Origin: Eubacteriales bacterium
Lineage (GTDB): Bacteria; Bacillota; Clostridia; Oscillospirales; Oscillospiraceae
Length of the DNA: 64,000 bases
Reading direction: 5' to 3'
NCBI GenBank assembly: GCA_030536515.1
Contig: JAUNPV010000001.1
Coordinates: forward strand, 1 to 64,000
The notes beneath the pieces are model-generated. The model made no database searches. It worked only from the letters and a program-made list of their open reading frames with translations, and was not told the origin of the DNA. The position numbers were made by a program, and so were the translations under genes. Below are positions 56,825 to 63,571 of this stretch, in pieces (within the stretch, counting starts at the first letter, position 1; every line of letters begins with the position of its first letter).

Positions 56825-57126
56825 CATAATTTGCAAAAGCTGTGAAAAGGAGAGTAGCCCGCCCGAAGCGGTCAGAGAGTCCCGGAAGGTGTGAGGGGAC
56901 ACGGGGAAAGCGGGGGAAGATGGCCTTGGAGCTGGGGGGTCGATAGGTAGGCCTCTCCGGGTGCGCCCGTGACAGCGTTTTTAAGGTGTCTGTGGATAGG
57001 GAACGGATTGCCACAGCCAGTGTGCGCACTGGCTTCGCAATGACATTTTCTTCTCTCAGGCATAAATCAAGGTGGTACCGCGTCAGTTTTTGTCGCCCTT
57101 GGCTTCTTTGGCCGGGGCGATTTTCA
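56825..57126 (+). promoter_or_regulatory. T-box riboswitch leader of metG
   Basis: The hallmark T-box sequence AAGGTGGTACCGCG is at 57069-57082, followed by a terminator (TCGCCC...GGGGCGA with TTTT, to 57126). The upstream part (GAGAGTAGCCCG, then AGAGAGTCCCGGAAGGTGTGAGGGG) fits a Stem I. T-boxes sense uncharged tRNA, here tRNA-Met by context. I could not fix the specifier codon. A family C repeat half is inserted at 57004-57045 between Stem I and the antiterminator. Confidence 0.87.
57004..57045. repeat. Family C right half inside the T-box leader
   Basis: CGGATTGCCACAGCCAG, a TGTGCGCA loop, CTGGCTTCGCAATGACA. It forms its own hairpin within the riboswitch. Confidence 0.8.
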
Positions 57127-57145
57127 TTTTTAGGAGGAAAAAATT

Positions 57146-59092
57146 ATGTGCGACAAGTGCAAAGGTAAGTTCTACATTACCACCCCCATTTACTACCCTT
57201 CCGACCGGCTGCATATTGGCCACGCCTACTGCACCGTGGCCACCGATACCATGGCCCGGTACAAGCGGATGCAGGGCTATGACGTCATGTTCCTGACTGG
57301 CACCGACGAGCATGGCCAGAAGATTGAGGACAAGGCCAAGGAGGCCGGTGTCACCCCCCAGCAGTTTGTGGACAACATCGTCACCGGTGACCGGGGCGTG
57401 CTGGACCTGTGGAAGCTGATGAACATTTCCAACGACCGGTTCATCCGCACTACCGACGACTACCACGTGGAGGCCATTCAGAAAATCTTCAGAAAGATGT
57501 ATGAAAACGGCGACATCTACAAGGGGGCCTACAAGGGCAAATACTGCAAGCCCTGCGAGTCCTTCTGGACTGAGAGCCAGCTGGTGGACGGCAAGTGCCC
57601 CGACTGCGGCCGGGAAGTGGAGGACGCCGAGGAGGAGGCCTACTTCTTCCGGCTTTCCAAGTACGCAGGCAGGGTCCAGGACCTGCTGGAAAACACCGAC
57701 TTCCTGGAGCCCCGGAGTCGTGTCAATGAAATGGTGAACAACTTCATCAAGCCGGGCCTGGAGGATTTGTGCGTGTCTCGGACCAGCTTCAGCTGGGGCG
57801 TGCCGGTGGACTTTGACCCGGGCCATGTGGTGTACGTGTGGATTGACGCGCTGTTTAACTACATGACTGCTTTGGGCTACATGAATGACAAGTATGACGA
57901 TGTGGAAAAGTTCTGGCCTGCCGACGTTCACTTCATCGGCAAGGAGATTGTCCGGTTCCACGCCATCATCTGGCCCGCCATGCTGATGAGCATGGGCCTG
58001 CCTCTGCCCAAGAAGGTGTTTGGCACCGGCTGGCTGCTGCTGGACGGCGGCAAGATGAGTAAGTCCAAGGGCAACGTGGTGGACCCCTACATTCTGTCCG
58101 AGCGGTTCGGCGTGGATGCCCTGCGGTTCTTCCTGCTGCGGTCCTTCCCCTTTGGCTCCGACGGCAACTTCTCCAACGAGCTGCTGATTTCCACCATCAA
58201 TGTGGACCTGGCCAACGACCTGGGCAATCTGGTGTCCCGGACTGTGGCCATGGCGCAGAAGTATTTTGGTGAGCATCTGCCCGCGCAGCAGCAGGGTGAC
58301 CTGGAAAAGGATGCCGAGCTGGTGGGGATGATTGAAAATCTGCGGAAGGCTTACGAGGAGCAGATGGAGAAGTACGCCTTCCAGAACGCTCTGGCGGAGA
58401 TTTTCAAGGTCATTTCCCGGGCCAACAAGTATATCGACGAGAATGCCCCCTGGGTGCTGGCCAAGTCTGAGGAAAACAAGCCCCGGCTGGCCCGGGTGCT
58501 GTACAACCTGCTGGAGGCCGTCCGGGTCTGCGGCGGTCTGCTGACTCCCTTCATGCCCGACACAGCTGCCGAAATCGCCAAGCGGCTGGGCGGGGCGGCC
58601 ATGGACTGGGATTCCCTGGGCCAGTACGGCCTGCTGAGTCCCGAGGTGGCCACTGTGGCCGGGCCGGCCCTGTTCCCCCGGATTGACATGGACAAGGAAC
58701 TGGCAGAGCTGGAGGCGCTGAACAAGCCCGCCGCCCCCCAGGAGGACCCCCTGCCCGAGCCGCTGCCGGAGATTGCCTTTGACGAGTTTGCCAAGGTGGA
58801 GATGACGGTGGTGAAGGTGCTGACCTGTGAGAAGGTGAAAAAGTCCGAGAAGCTGCTGAAATTCACCCTGGACGACGGCACCAAGGAGCCCCGGCAGATT
58901 TTGTCCGGCATTGCCAAGTTCTATGCCCCGGAGGAGCTGGTGGGCAAGACCCTGGTGGCCGTCACCAACCTGGCCCCCCGGAAGATGATGGGGCAGCTGA
59001 GCTGCGGAATGCTGCTCTCCGCCGAGCGGGGCGACAAGCTGAACCTGGTCATGCTGGACGACAAGGTCCCCGCGGGCTCCCGGCTGGTGTGA
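57146..59092 (+). CDS. Methionyl-tRNA synthetase MetG
   Basis: A 648-residue class I synthetase. The catalytic signatures are HIGH in DRLHIGHAYC and KMSKSKGN. A zinc knuckle CKPCESF...CPDCG lies in the connective peptide. The C-terminal tRNA-binding domain (about 540-648, FAKVEMTVVKVLTCEKVKKSEKLLKF) aids dimerisation. TAGGAGG precedes ATG 57146. It is controlled by the T-box upstream. Confidence 0.96.
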   Translation: MCDKCKGKFYITTPIYYPSDRLHIGHAYCTVATDTMARYKRMQGYDVMFLTGTDEHGQKIEDKAKEAGVTPQQFVDNIVTGDRGVLDLWKLMNISNDRFIRTTDDYHVEAIQKIFRKMYENGDIYKGAYKGKYCKPCESFWTESQLVDGKCPDCGREVEDAEEEAYFFRLSKYAGRVQDLLENTDFLEPRSRVNEMVNNFIKPGLEDLCVSRTSFSWGVPVDFDPGHVVYVWIDALFNYMTALGYMNDKYDDVEKFWPADVHFIGKEIVRFHAIIWPAMLMSMGLPLPKKVFGTGWLLLDGGKMSKSKGNVVDPYILSERFGVDALRFFLLRSFPFGSDGNFSNELLISTINVDLANDLGNLVSRTVAMAQKYFGEHLPAQQQGDLEKDAELVGMIENLRKAYEEQMEKYAFQNALAEIFKVISRANKYIDENAPWVLAKSEENKPRLARVLYNLLEAVRVCGGLLTPFMPDTAAEIAKRLGGAAMDWDSLGQYGLLSPEVATVAGPALFPRIDMDKELAELEALNKPAAPQEDPLPEPLPEIAFDEFAKVEMTVVKVLTCEKVKKSEKLLKFTLDDGTKEPRQILSGIAKFYAPEELVGKTLVAVTNLAPRKMMGQLSCGMLLSAERGDKLNLVMLDDKVPAGSRLV

Positions 59093-59106
59093 TGTGATTT
59101 CGAGAA

Positions 59107-59136
59107 TGTGCCCTCTTTTTGAGGGCACATTTTTTT
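59107..59136 (+). terminator. Terminator of metG
   Basis: TGTGCCCTC pairs with GAGGGCACA, followed by TTTTTTT. Confidence 0.9.
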
Positions 59137-59165
59137 GACGCACCAATGCCTTCCGCCGCCCCCAA

Positions 59166-59351
59166 TACCTTCCCCCGGGGGAAAGGTATTGGGGCACCGC
59201 TAATTTACACAACATCGTAGGGCACGGCCTCCCGGACGTGCCGGTCTGGCAGCGGCCCGTCAAGGATGCCGGGCCCTACGGGGCCGCACAATAGCTTCCC
59301 CCGGGGGGAAGCTGTCACCAGTTCGCAAACTGGTGACTGATGAGGGATGGC
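59166..59351. repeat. Mixed repeats: family D end, family F BIME, family D left half
   Basis: A family D end palindrome (59166-59187); a family F BIME with GTAG 59217-59220, arms GGCACG/CGTGCC, and an inverted copy with arms GGCCCG/CGGGCC and CTAC to 59279; then a family D left half (AGCTTCCCCC palindrome, CACCAGTTCGCAAACTGGTG, GATGAGGGATGGCG) that breaks off near 59351. Confidence 0.75.
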
Positions 59352-59364
59352 GACAGCTCAAAGT

Positions 59365-59474
59365 TAGTGAAGAAGTAATAGTGAAGAGTTGAGGTGTGGC
59401 TTCGCCACTTATTAAAAATCATCGGCGAAGCCGATGCCACACCTCTTACTTCTTCACTATTCACTCTTCACTAC
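59365..59474. repeat. Family H repeat, copy 3
   Basis: GTTAGTGAAGAAGTAATAGTGAAGAG at the left pairs with the inverse at the right (CTTACTTCTTCACTATTCACT), and GTGTGGCTTCG / CGAAGCCGATGCCACAC forms inner arms. It sits where the preceding family D copy is broken. Confidence 0.7.
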
Positions 59475-59494
59475 CCCCTTCCCCGCAGGGAAAA

Positions 59495-59760
59495 ACCTTC
59501 CCCCGGGGGCTGCGCAGCCGTTGCAGCGCAAGCTGCTTACGGATGCGGCGTCCCCCTTGCGGGGAGAAGGTGGCACGGCGTAAGCCGTGACGGATGAGGA
59601 ATGCGGGCGGAAGGTCTGGATGTAGTAAAAGGTGCGTGCCTGCTGAATGGTATATTCTACCCACCAGCAAGCCCGTAGCTGTACCGCATATCAAGTTACT
59701 GCCCGCATTCCTCATCCGCCCCAGTGTGCGCACTGGGGCACCTTCCCCCCGGGGGAAGGT
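59495..59760. repeat. Family D repeat with nested GCTGCTTACGG segment
   Basis: Left palindrome CCTTCCCCCGGGGG, nested segment (59509-59571), GATGAGGAATGCGGGC arm, variable core, matching GCCCGCATTCCTCATC arm, CCCAGTGTGCGCACTGGG hairpin and right palindrome. Confidence 0.78.
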
Positions 59761-59795
59761 ATTGGTGCGGGGGAAGTTTTTGGGAGGTGGGGTGC

Positions 59796-59824
59796 TTGCT
59801 TTTTGGGGCGGGTAACGGTATAAT
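59796..59824 (+). promoter_or_regulatory. Promoter of the MalY/PatB-type gene
   Basis: TTGCTT (59796-59801) and TATAAT (59819-59824), 17 bp apart. Confidence 0.65.
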
Positions 59825-59857
59825 GGTTTCTATATATAGAAAAAAGGAGAGACTTTC

Positions 59858-61060
59858 ATGAAATTTGATTTTACTTCCATTCTGGACCGCAAGGGGAAGG
59901 ATGCGGTGGCTGTGGACGAGGTGGGCAGGCCCGGGGGGCGGTATCCGGCGCCGAAGGAAGGGTTTGACGTGATTCCCATGTGGATTGCCGATATGAATTT
60001 CCCGGTGGTGCCGGCCGTTCAGGAGGCTATGATTGCCCGGGCCAAGGAGCCTACCTTCGGGTATTTTGACCCCAGGCAGGAATACTTTGACGCCATTATC
60101 GGCTGGCAGAAAAGCCACAACGGCGTGGAGGGCCTGACAGCTGCAAACATCGGCTACGAAAACGGCGTGCTGGGGGGCGTGGTGTCGGCGCTGAACGTGA
60201 TGTGCTCCCGGGGGGACAAGGTGCTCGTCCATTCTCCCACCTACGTGGGCTTCACCCACGCCCTGGGGGACAACGGCTACGACATCGTCCACTCGGCGCT
60301 TCGGCTGGACGAAAACGGCGTCTGGCGGATGGATTTTGAGGACATGGAGCGGAAAATCGTGGAAAACAAGATTCACGCCGCCGTTTTCTGCTCTCCTCAC
60401 AACCCCACCGGCCGGGTCTGGGAGCGTTGGGAGATTGAAAGGGCCATGGAGGTCTACAAAAAGCACGCTGTGCTGGTGGTGTCCGACGAAATTTGGAGCG
60501 ACATTCTGCTGGAGGGGTATACCCACGTGCCCACCCAGTCCGTCAGCCCCTATGCCCGGCTGCATACCGTGGCCCTGTACGCCCCCTCCAAGACCTTCAA
60601 CCTGGCGGGGCTGGTGGGCAGCTACCACATCATCTACAACCCCTGGCTCAAGGACCGGGTGGACCGGGAGAGCAGGCTGAGCAGCTACAACTCCATGAAC
60701 GTCATGTCCATGCACGCCCTCATCGGGGCCTACAGCGACCAGGGCGCCGCCTGGGCGGCGGAGCTGCGGCAGGTGATTACCGGGAATGTGGACTTTGCCT
60801 GCGACTTTATTGCCCGGCACTTTGCGGGCGTGAAGGTCAGCCGGCCCCAGGGAACCTATATGCTGTTCCTGGACTGCGGGGACTGGTGCGCCGCCCACGG
60901 AAAGACCATGGACGAGCTGCTGCAAATGGGCTGGGACGTGGGCGTTGTCTGGCAGGACGGCCGGGCTTTCCACGGAAAAAGCCACATCCGCATGAACCTG
61001 GCACTGCCTCTGAGCCGGGTGCAGGAGGCTTTTGAGCGGCTGGATAAGTACGTTTTTTAG
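59858..61060 (+). CDS. MalY/PatB-family PLP-dependent C-S lyase
   Basis: A 400-residue fold-type I aminotransferase-like enzyme of the PatB/MalY cystathionine beta-lyase group. VIPMWIADMNFP near the N-terminus, FCSPHNPTGRVW, VVSDEIWSDI and the PLP lysine in APSKTFNLAG are characteristic; the Arg binding carboxylate is in KSHIRMNLALP. AAAGGAG precedes ATG 59858. With cysK, cysE and metG nearby it likely acts in sulfur amino acid metabolism. An aminotransferase role cannot be excluded. Confidence 0.9.
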   Translation: MKFDFTSILDRKGKDAVAVDEVGRPGGRYPAPKEGFDVIPMWIADMNFPVVPAVQEAMIARAKEPTFGYFDPRQEYFDAIIGWQKSHNGVEGLTAANIGYENGVLGGVVSALNVMCSRGDKVLVHSPTYVGFTHALGDNGYDIVHSALRLDENGVWRMDFEDMERKIVENKIHAAVFCSPHNPTGRVWERWEIERAMEVYKKHAVLVVSDEIWSDILLEGYTHVPTQSVSPYARLHTVALYAPSKTFNLAGLVGSYHIIYNPWLKDRVDRESRLSSYNSMNVMSMHALIGAYSDQGAAWAAELRQVITGNVDFACDFIARHFAGVKVSRPQGTYMLFLDCGDWCAAHGKTMDELLQMGWDVGVVWQDGRAFHGKSHIRMNLALPLSRVQEAFERLDKYVF

Positions 61061-61082
61061 TTCATTCTGCAAAAAAATGTAA

Positions 61083-61121
61083 AGTTTTCCCGCTCCTTCG
61101 GTGAAGGGGCGGGAAAAGTTT
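61083..61121 (+). terminator. Terminator of the MalY/PatB-type gene
   Basis: AGTTTTCCCGCTCCTTC / GAAGGGGCGGGAAAA arms, then TTTT. Confidence 0.75.
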
Positions 61122-61188
61122 TGCCTGGGGGTATTTCCGGGGTTCTGGCGCATATACTATTGGCGCAGAGCGTTCGGAGGTGAGTGCG

Positions 61189-61284
61189 GTGAAAGAGGAA
61201 GAAAAAAAGCCGATTCCCTGGGAGGCGGCGGACCCCAAGCCCCCGGTGATTCAGTCGGGGCATTTGGAGAACAGGGTTATGTAA
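61189..61284 (+). CDS. 31-residue hydrophilic small protein
   Basis: A short frame GTG 61189 to TAA 61284, beginning with KEEEKKPIPWEAADPKPP and ending in QSGHLENRVM. GGAGGTGA lies 8 nt upstream and a strong terminator follows within 15 bp, so the unit looks complete. No promoter of good quality was found. It is proline-rich and charged, without a hydrophobic segment. Function unknown; moderate confidence that it is translated. Confidence 0.5.
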   Translation: MKEEEKKPIPWEAADPKPPVIQSGHLENRVM

Positions 61285-61297
61285 ACTTGCGGGGGAT

Positions 61298-61335
61298 AAA
61301 AAAAGCAGGGTTGGGGTTCCAACTCTGCTTTTTTT
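61298..61335 (+). terminator. Terminator of the 31-residue gene
   Basis: AAAAAAAGCAGGGTTGG pairs with CCAACTCTGCTTTTTTT. Confidence 0.85.
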
Positions 61336-61345
61336 GCCGCAAGCA

Positions 61346-61374
61346 TTGACAAGAATGCGCCTCTGCGCTATAAT
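61346..61374 (+). promoter_or_regulatory. Consensus promoter of a small RNA
   Basis: TTGACA (61346-61351), 17 bp, TATAAT (61369-61374). A perfect match with no open frame after it. Confidence 0.85.
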
Positions 61375-61380
61375 AAGCAT

Positions 61381-61475
61381 AGAAACAGGGCGCTGCCGAT
61401 AGACGGTCAGCTCCCACCTGTTGCGATAGAAGTAACCGTTAAGTTGGGGAACTTGGGGCGGTTACTTCTTTTTTA
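61381..61475 (+). ncRNA. Candidate antitoxin antisense RNA
   Basis: A transcript of about 95 nt is predicted between a perfect promoter and a strong terminator (AGAAGTAACCG...CGGTTACTTC then TTTTTT, 61431-61475). It contains no ribosome site or frame. Its 3' end overlaps the last codons of the toxin-like gene on the other strand, and read-through toxin mRNA would pair along its length. The arrangement resembles type I toxin-antitoxin pairs such as TxpA/RatA. Its 5' part (AGGGCGCTGCC) resembles the 5' leader of the opposing mRNA. Confidence 0.65.
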
Positions 61476-61545
61476 TAATCTGAACGATCAGACTGGAAAG
61501 GCCAATAAGTACCAAACAAAACTGACACAGTTCTGTAAAAGTCAT
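61462..61545 (-). CDS. Putative holin-like type I toxin peptide
   Basis: A 27-residue peptide: MTFTELCQF, then a hydrophobic stretch (CLVLIGLSSLIVQII) and a KKK tail. ATG 61545 has AAGGAGGTG 6-7 nt upstream. One membrane helix with a short lysine tail is the form of Firmicutes holin-like/type I toxin peptides. It has a minus-strand promoter at 61664-61692 and a leader of about 110 nt with strong structure (CAGGAGGTGAAC/GTTCACCTCCTG region), typical of toxin mRNAs with masked translation. Convergent with a small RNA. Confidence 0.7.
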   Translation of the reverse strand: MTFTELCQFCLVLIGLSSLIVQIIKKK

Positions 61546-61663
61546 GTTGACCACCTCCTTCCGTAAAGGACAGGAGGCAAAAGAAGTCGTTCACCTCCTG
61601 TTGGGAGGGAGCAAACCGCCTACCGTTGTATGGCAGCGCCCTGGGTTCCAGGGAACCGCTTTC

Positions 61664-61692
61664 ATCCTATCAAATTCTGCCGTTTTTGTCAA
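61664..61692 (-). promoter_or_regulatory. Promoter of the toxin mRNA
   Basis: Minus strand TTGACA (61692-61687), 17 bp, TAGGAT (61669-61664). Confidence 0.7.
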
Positions 61693-61714
61693 CAGGCGGG
61701 CACTTTTTCATAAA

Positions 61715-61741
61715 AAAACAGGGCTGGATGACCAGCCCTGC
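61715..61741 (-). terminator. Terminator of the zinc-ribbon gene
   Basis: CAGGGCTGG-ATGA-CCAGCCCTG with A/T runs on both sides; T-run on the minus strand. Confidence 0.85.
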
Positions 61742-61762
61742 ATTTTTGTTCAGTTGCAGCTA

Positions 61763-62041
61763 TTAGCCGTTGGCACGCATCTGAGCGAAGCACTCGCTGC
61801 AGAACACGGGACGGTCGGACTTGGGCTGGAAGGGAACCTTTGCCTCACCGCCGCAACGAGCGCAGGTAGCGGTGAAGAACTCACGGGGGCCACGGGTAGC
61901 GTTCTTGCGAGCGTCGCGGCAGGCCTTGCAGCGCTGGGGCTCGTTCTGGAAGCCGCGCTCTGCGTAGAACTCCTGCTCACCGGCGGTGAACACGAACTCA
62001 TTGCCACACTCTTTGCAAACTAAAGTCTTGTCTTCGTACAT
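61763..62041 (-). CDS. Zinc-ribbon domain protein
   Basis: A 92-residue protein with two Cys4 ribbons: CKECGNEF...CKACR (residues about 9-42) and CARCGGE...CSECF (about 60-85). The first resembles the probable zinc-ribbon family found in many Firmicutes, the second the CxxC-CxxC class. It has a perfect consensus promoter and its own terminator, suggesting strong expression. Function is unknown; it could bind RNA or ribosomes. Confidence 0.88.
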   Translation of the reverse strand: MYEDKTLVCKECGNEFVFTAGEQEFYAERGFQNEPQRCKACRDARKNATRGPREFFTATCARCGGEAKVPFQPKSDRPVFCSECFAQMRANG

Positions 62042-62150
62042 TGGAAAATACCTCTCTTCGGTTAGATGACGCCCCGTGAAAGCCTACCAGGAAATTTGGT
62101 TGTATAACGCAGGGTCGGAATAATATGGTGGCAGCATTGCCACAACTTGG

Positions 62151-62179
62151 ATTATACACAACGATGGATAATTTGTCAA
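62151..62179 (-). promoter_or_regulatory. Consensus promoter of the zinc-ribbon gene
   Basis: Minus strand TTGACA (62179-62174), 17 bp, TATAAT (62156-62151). Confidence 0.9.
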
Positions 62180-62313
62180 TCCTTAATGAAAAATTTTCCC
62201 CTGTTTTTTCAGGATTTATACAACTTTTTCGAGTGAGGATGAAGTAGCGCCGTTGTGGAGGGGAGATTTTCGCAAAATCTCTGGAGAGAAGTGCAAAAAA
62301 AGTGATAAGGCCC

Positions 62314-62405
62314 GTAGGGCGGCCTGCCCTCAGGCCGCCGCAGTGTGACGAAACGGCTGCTTCGGTCCCGCCACTGCCCGGCGGCCTGGGGGCAGGCCGC
62401 CCTAC
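62314..62405. repeat. BIME, family A
   Basis: GTAG plus GGCGGCCTG/CAGGCCGCC (62314-62339) and the inverted copy with CTAC (62380-62405), placed just after ruvB. Confidence 0.85.
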
Positions 62406-62421
62406 GGTACGGAAAAACCCG

Positions 62422-63456
62422 TCAAATATCAAACTGCGCCTGGCAGGGGATGTGGAGGTGGTCGTAGGCCAGCTGGGTGACGCAGCGGCCCCGGGGGGTG
62501 CGGGTGAGAAAGCCCAGCTGCATCAGGTAGGGCTCGTAGACATCCTCTAATGTCACCGCCTCCTCGCCGATGGTGGCGGCTAGAGTTTCCAGGCCCACGG
62601 GGCCGCCGGCATAATTCTGGATGATGGCGGTGAGCATCCGGCGGTCGATGTTGTCCAGACCCAGGTGGTCCACCTCCAGGCGCTTGAGCGCCAGGTCGGC
62701 GGCCTCTTTGGTGATGGTGCCGTCGCCCATGACCTCCGCAAAGTCCCGGACCCGGCGGAGGAACCGGTTGGCGATTCGGGGGGTGCCCCGGCTGCGCTTG
62801 GCAATCTCCATGGCGCCCTGGGGGTCGATGGGCATTCCCAGAATGGCGGCGCTGCGGGTGACGATTTTCGCCAGCTCCTCGGGCTGGTAGAGCTCTAAGC
62901 GCAGGCTTACGCCGAACCGGTCCCGGAGGGGGGCGGACAGCTGGCCCGCCCGGGTGGTGGCTCCCACCAGGGTGAATTTGGGCAGGTCCAGGCGGATGGA
63001 GTTGGCACTGGGGCCCTTGCCCACGATGATGTCGATGGCAAAGTCCTCCATGGCGGGGTAGAGAATTTCCTCCACCACCCGGTTGAGCCGGTGGATTTCG
63101 TCGATGAACAGAATGTCGCCGGGGTTCAGGTTGGTCAGCAGGGCTGCCAGGTCCCCGGGCTTTTCAATGGCGGGGCCGGAGGTGATGCGGATGTTCACCC
63201 CCATTTCGTTGGCGATGACCCCGGCCAGGGTGGTTTTGCCCAGACCGGGCGGGCCGTAGAGCAGGGTGTGATCCAGAGGCTCGCCCCGGCGGCGGGCGGC
63301 TTCGATGTAGATGGACAGATTGCCCTTGGCCTTTTCCTGGCCGGTATAGTCGGCCAGCAGCTTGGGCCGCAGACCAATCTCCCCGGCGTCCTGGGGGGCG
63401 AAGGTGGGGGAGATGAGGGGGGCGGTGTCTAAGTCCTGGGAGAATTCGAGACTCAT
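62422..63456 (-). CDS. Holliday junction helicase RuvB
   Basis: A 344-residue AAA+ motor driving branch migration. Walker [10 protein letters not shown], Walker B DEIHRLN, sensor 1 GATTRAG and the arginine finger region APLRDRFG are intact; the winged-helix C-terminus ([17 protein letters not shown]) is complete. ATG 63456 has GGAGG 9-10 nt upstream. ruvA lies just upstream on the same strand, separated by a family B BIME. Confidence 0.97.
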   Translation of the reverse strand: MSLEFSQDLDTAPLISPTFAPQDAGEIGLRPKLLADYTGQEKAKGNLSIYIEAARRRGEPLDHTLLYGPPGLGKTTLAGVIANEMGVNIRITSGPAIEKPGDLAALLTNLNPGDILFIDEIHRLNRVVEEILYPAMEDFAIDIIVGKGPSANSIRLDLPKFTLVGATTRAGQLSAPLRDRFGVSLRLELYQPEELAKIVTRSAAILGMPIDPQGAMEIAKRSRGTPRIANRFLRRVRDFAEVMGDGTITKEAADLALKRLEVDHLGLDNIDRRMLTAIIQNYAGGPVGLETLAATIGEEAVTLEDVYEPYLMQLGFLTRTPRGRCVTQLAYDHLHIPCQAQFDI

Positions 63457-63481
63457 GTACGGTAACCTCCATGGGAGCATT

Positions 63482-63556
63482 GTAGGGAACGGATTTATCC
63501 GTTCCGGTCTGACAAGTTGGGTGCCCGGAAGCGGAACGGATAAATCCGTTCCCTAC
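63482..63556. repeat. BIME, family B, between ruvA and ruvB
   Basis: GTAG plus GGAACGGAT/ATCCGTTCC (63482-63505) and the inverted copy with CTAC (63533-63556). It separates two genes that are usually adjacent. Confidence 0.85.
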
Positions 63557-63571
63557 GGGTGCAGGGGAATA

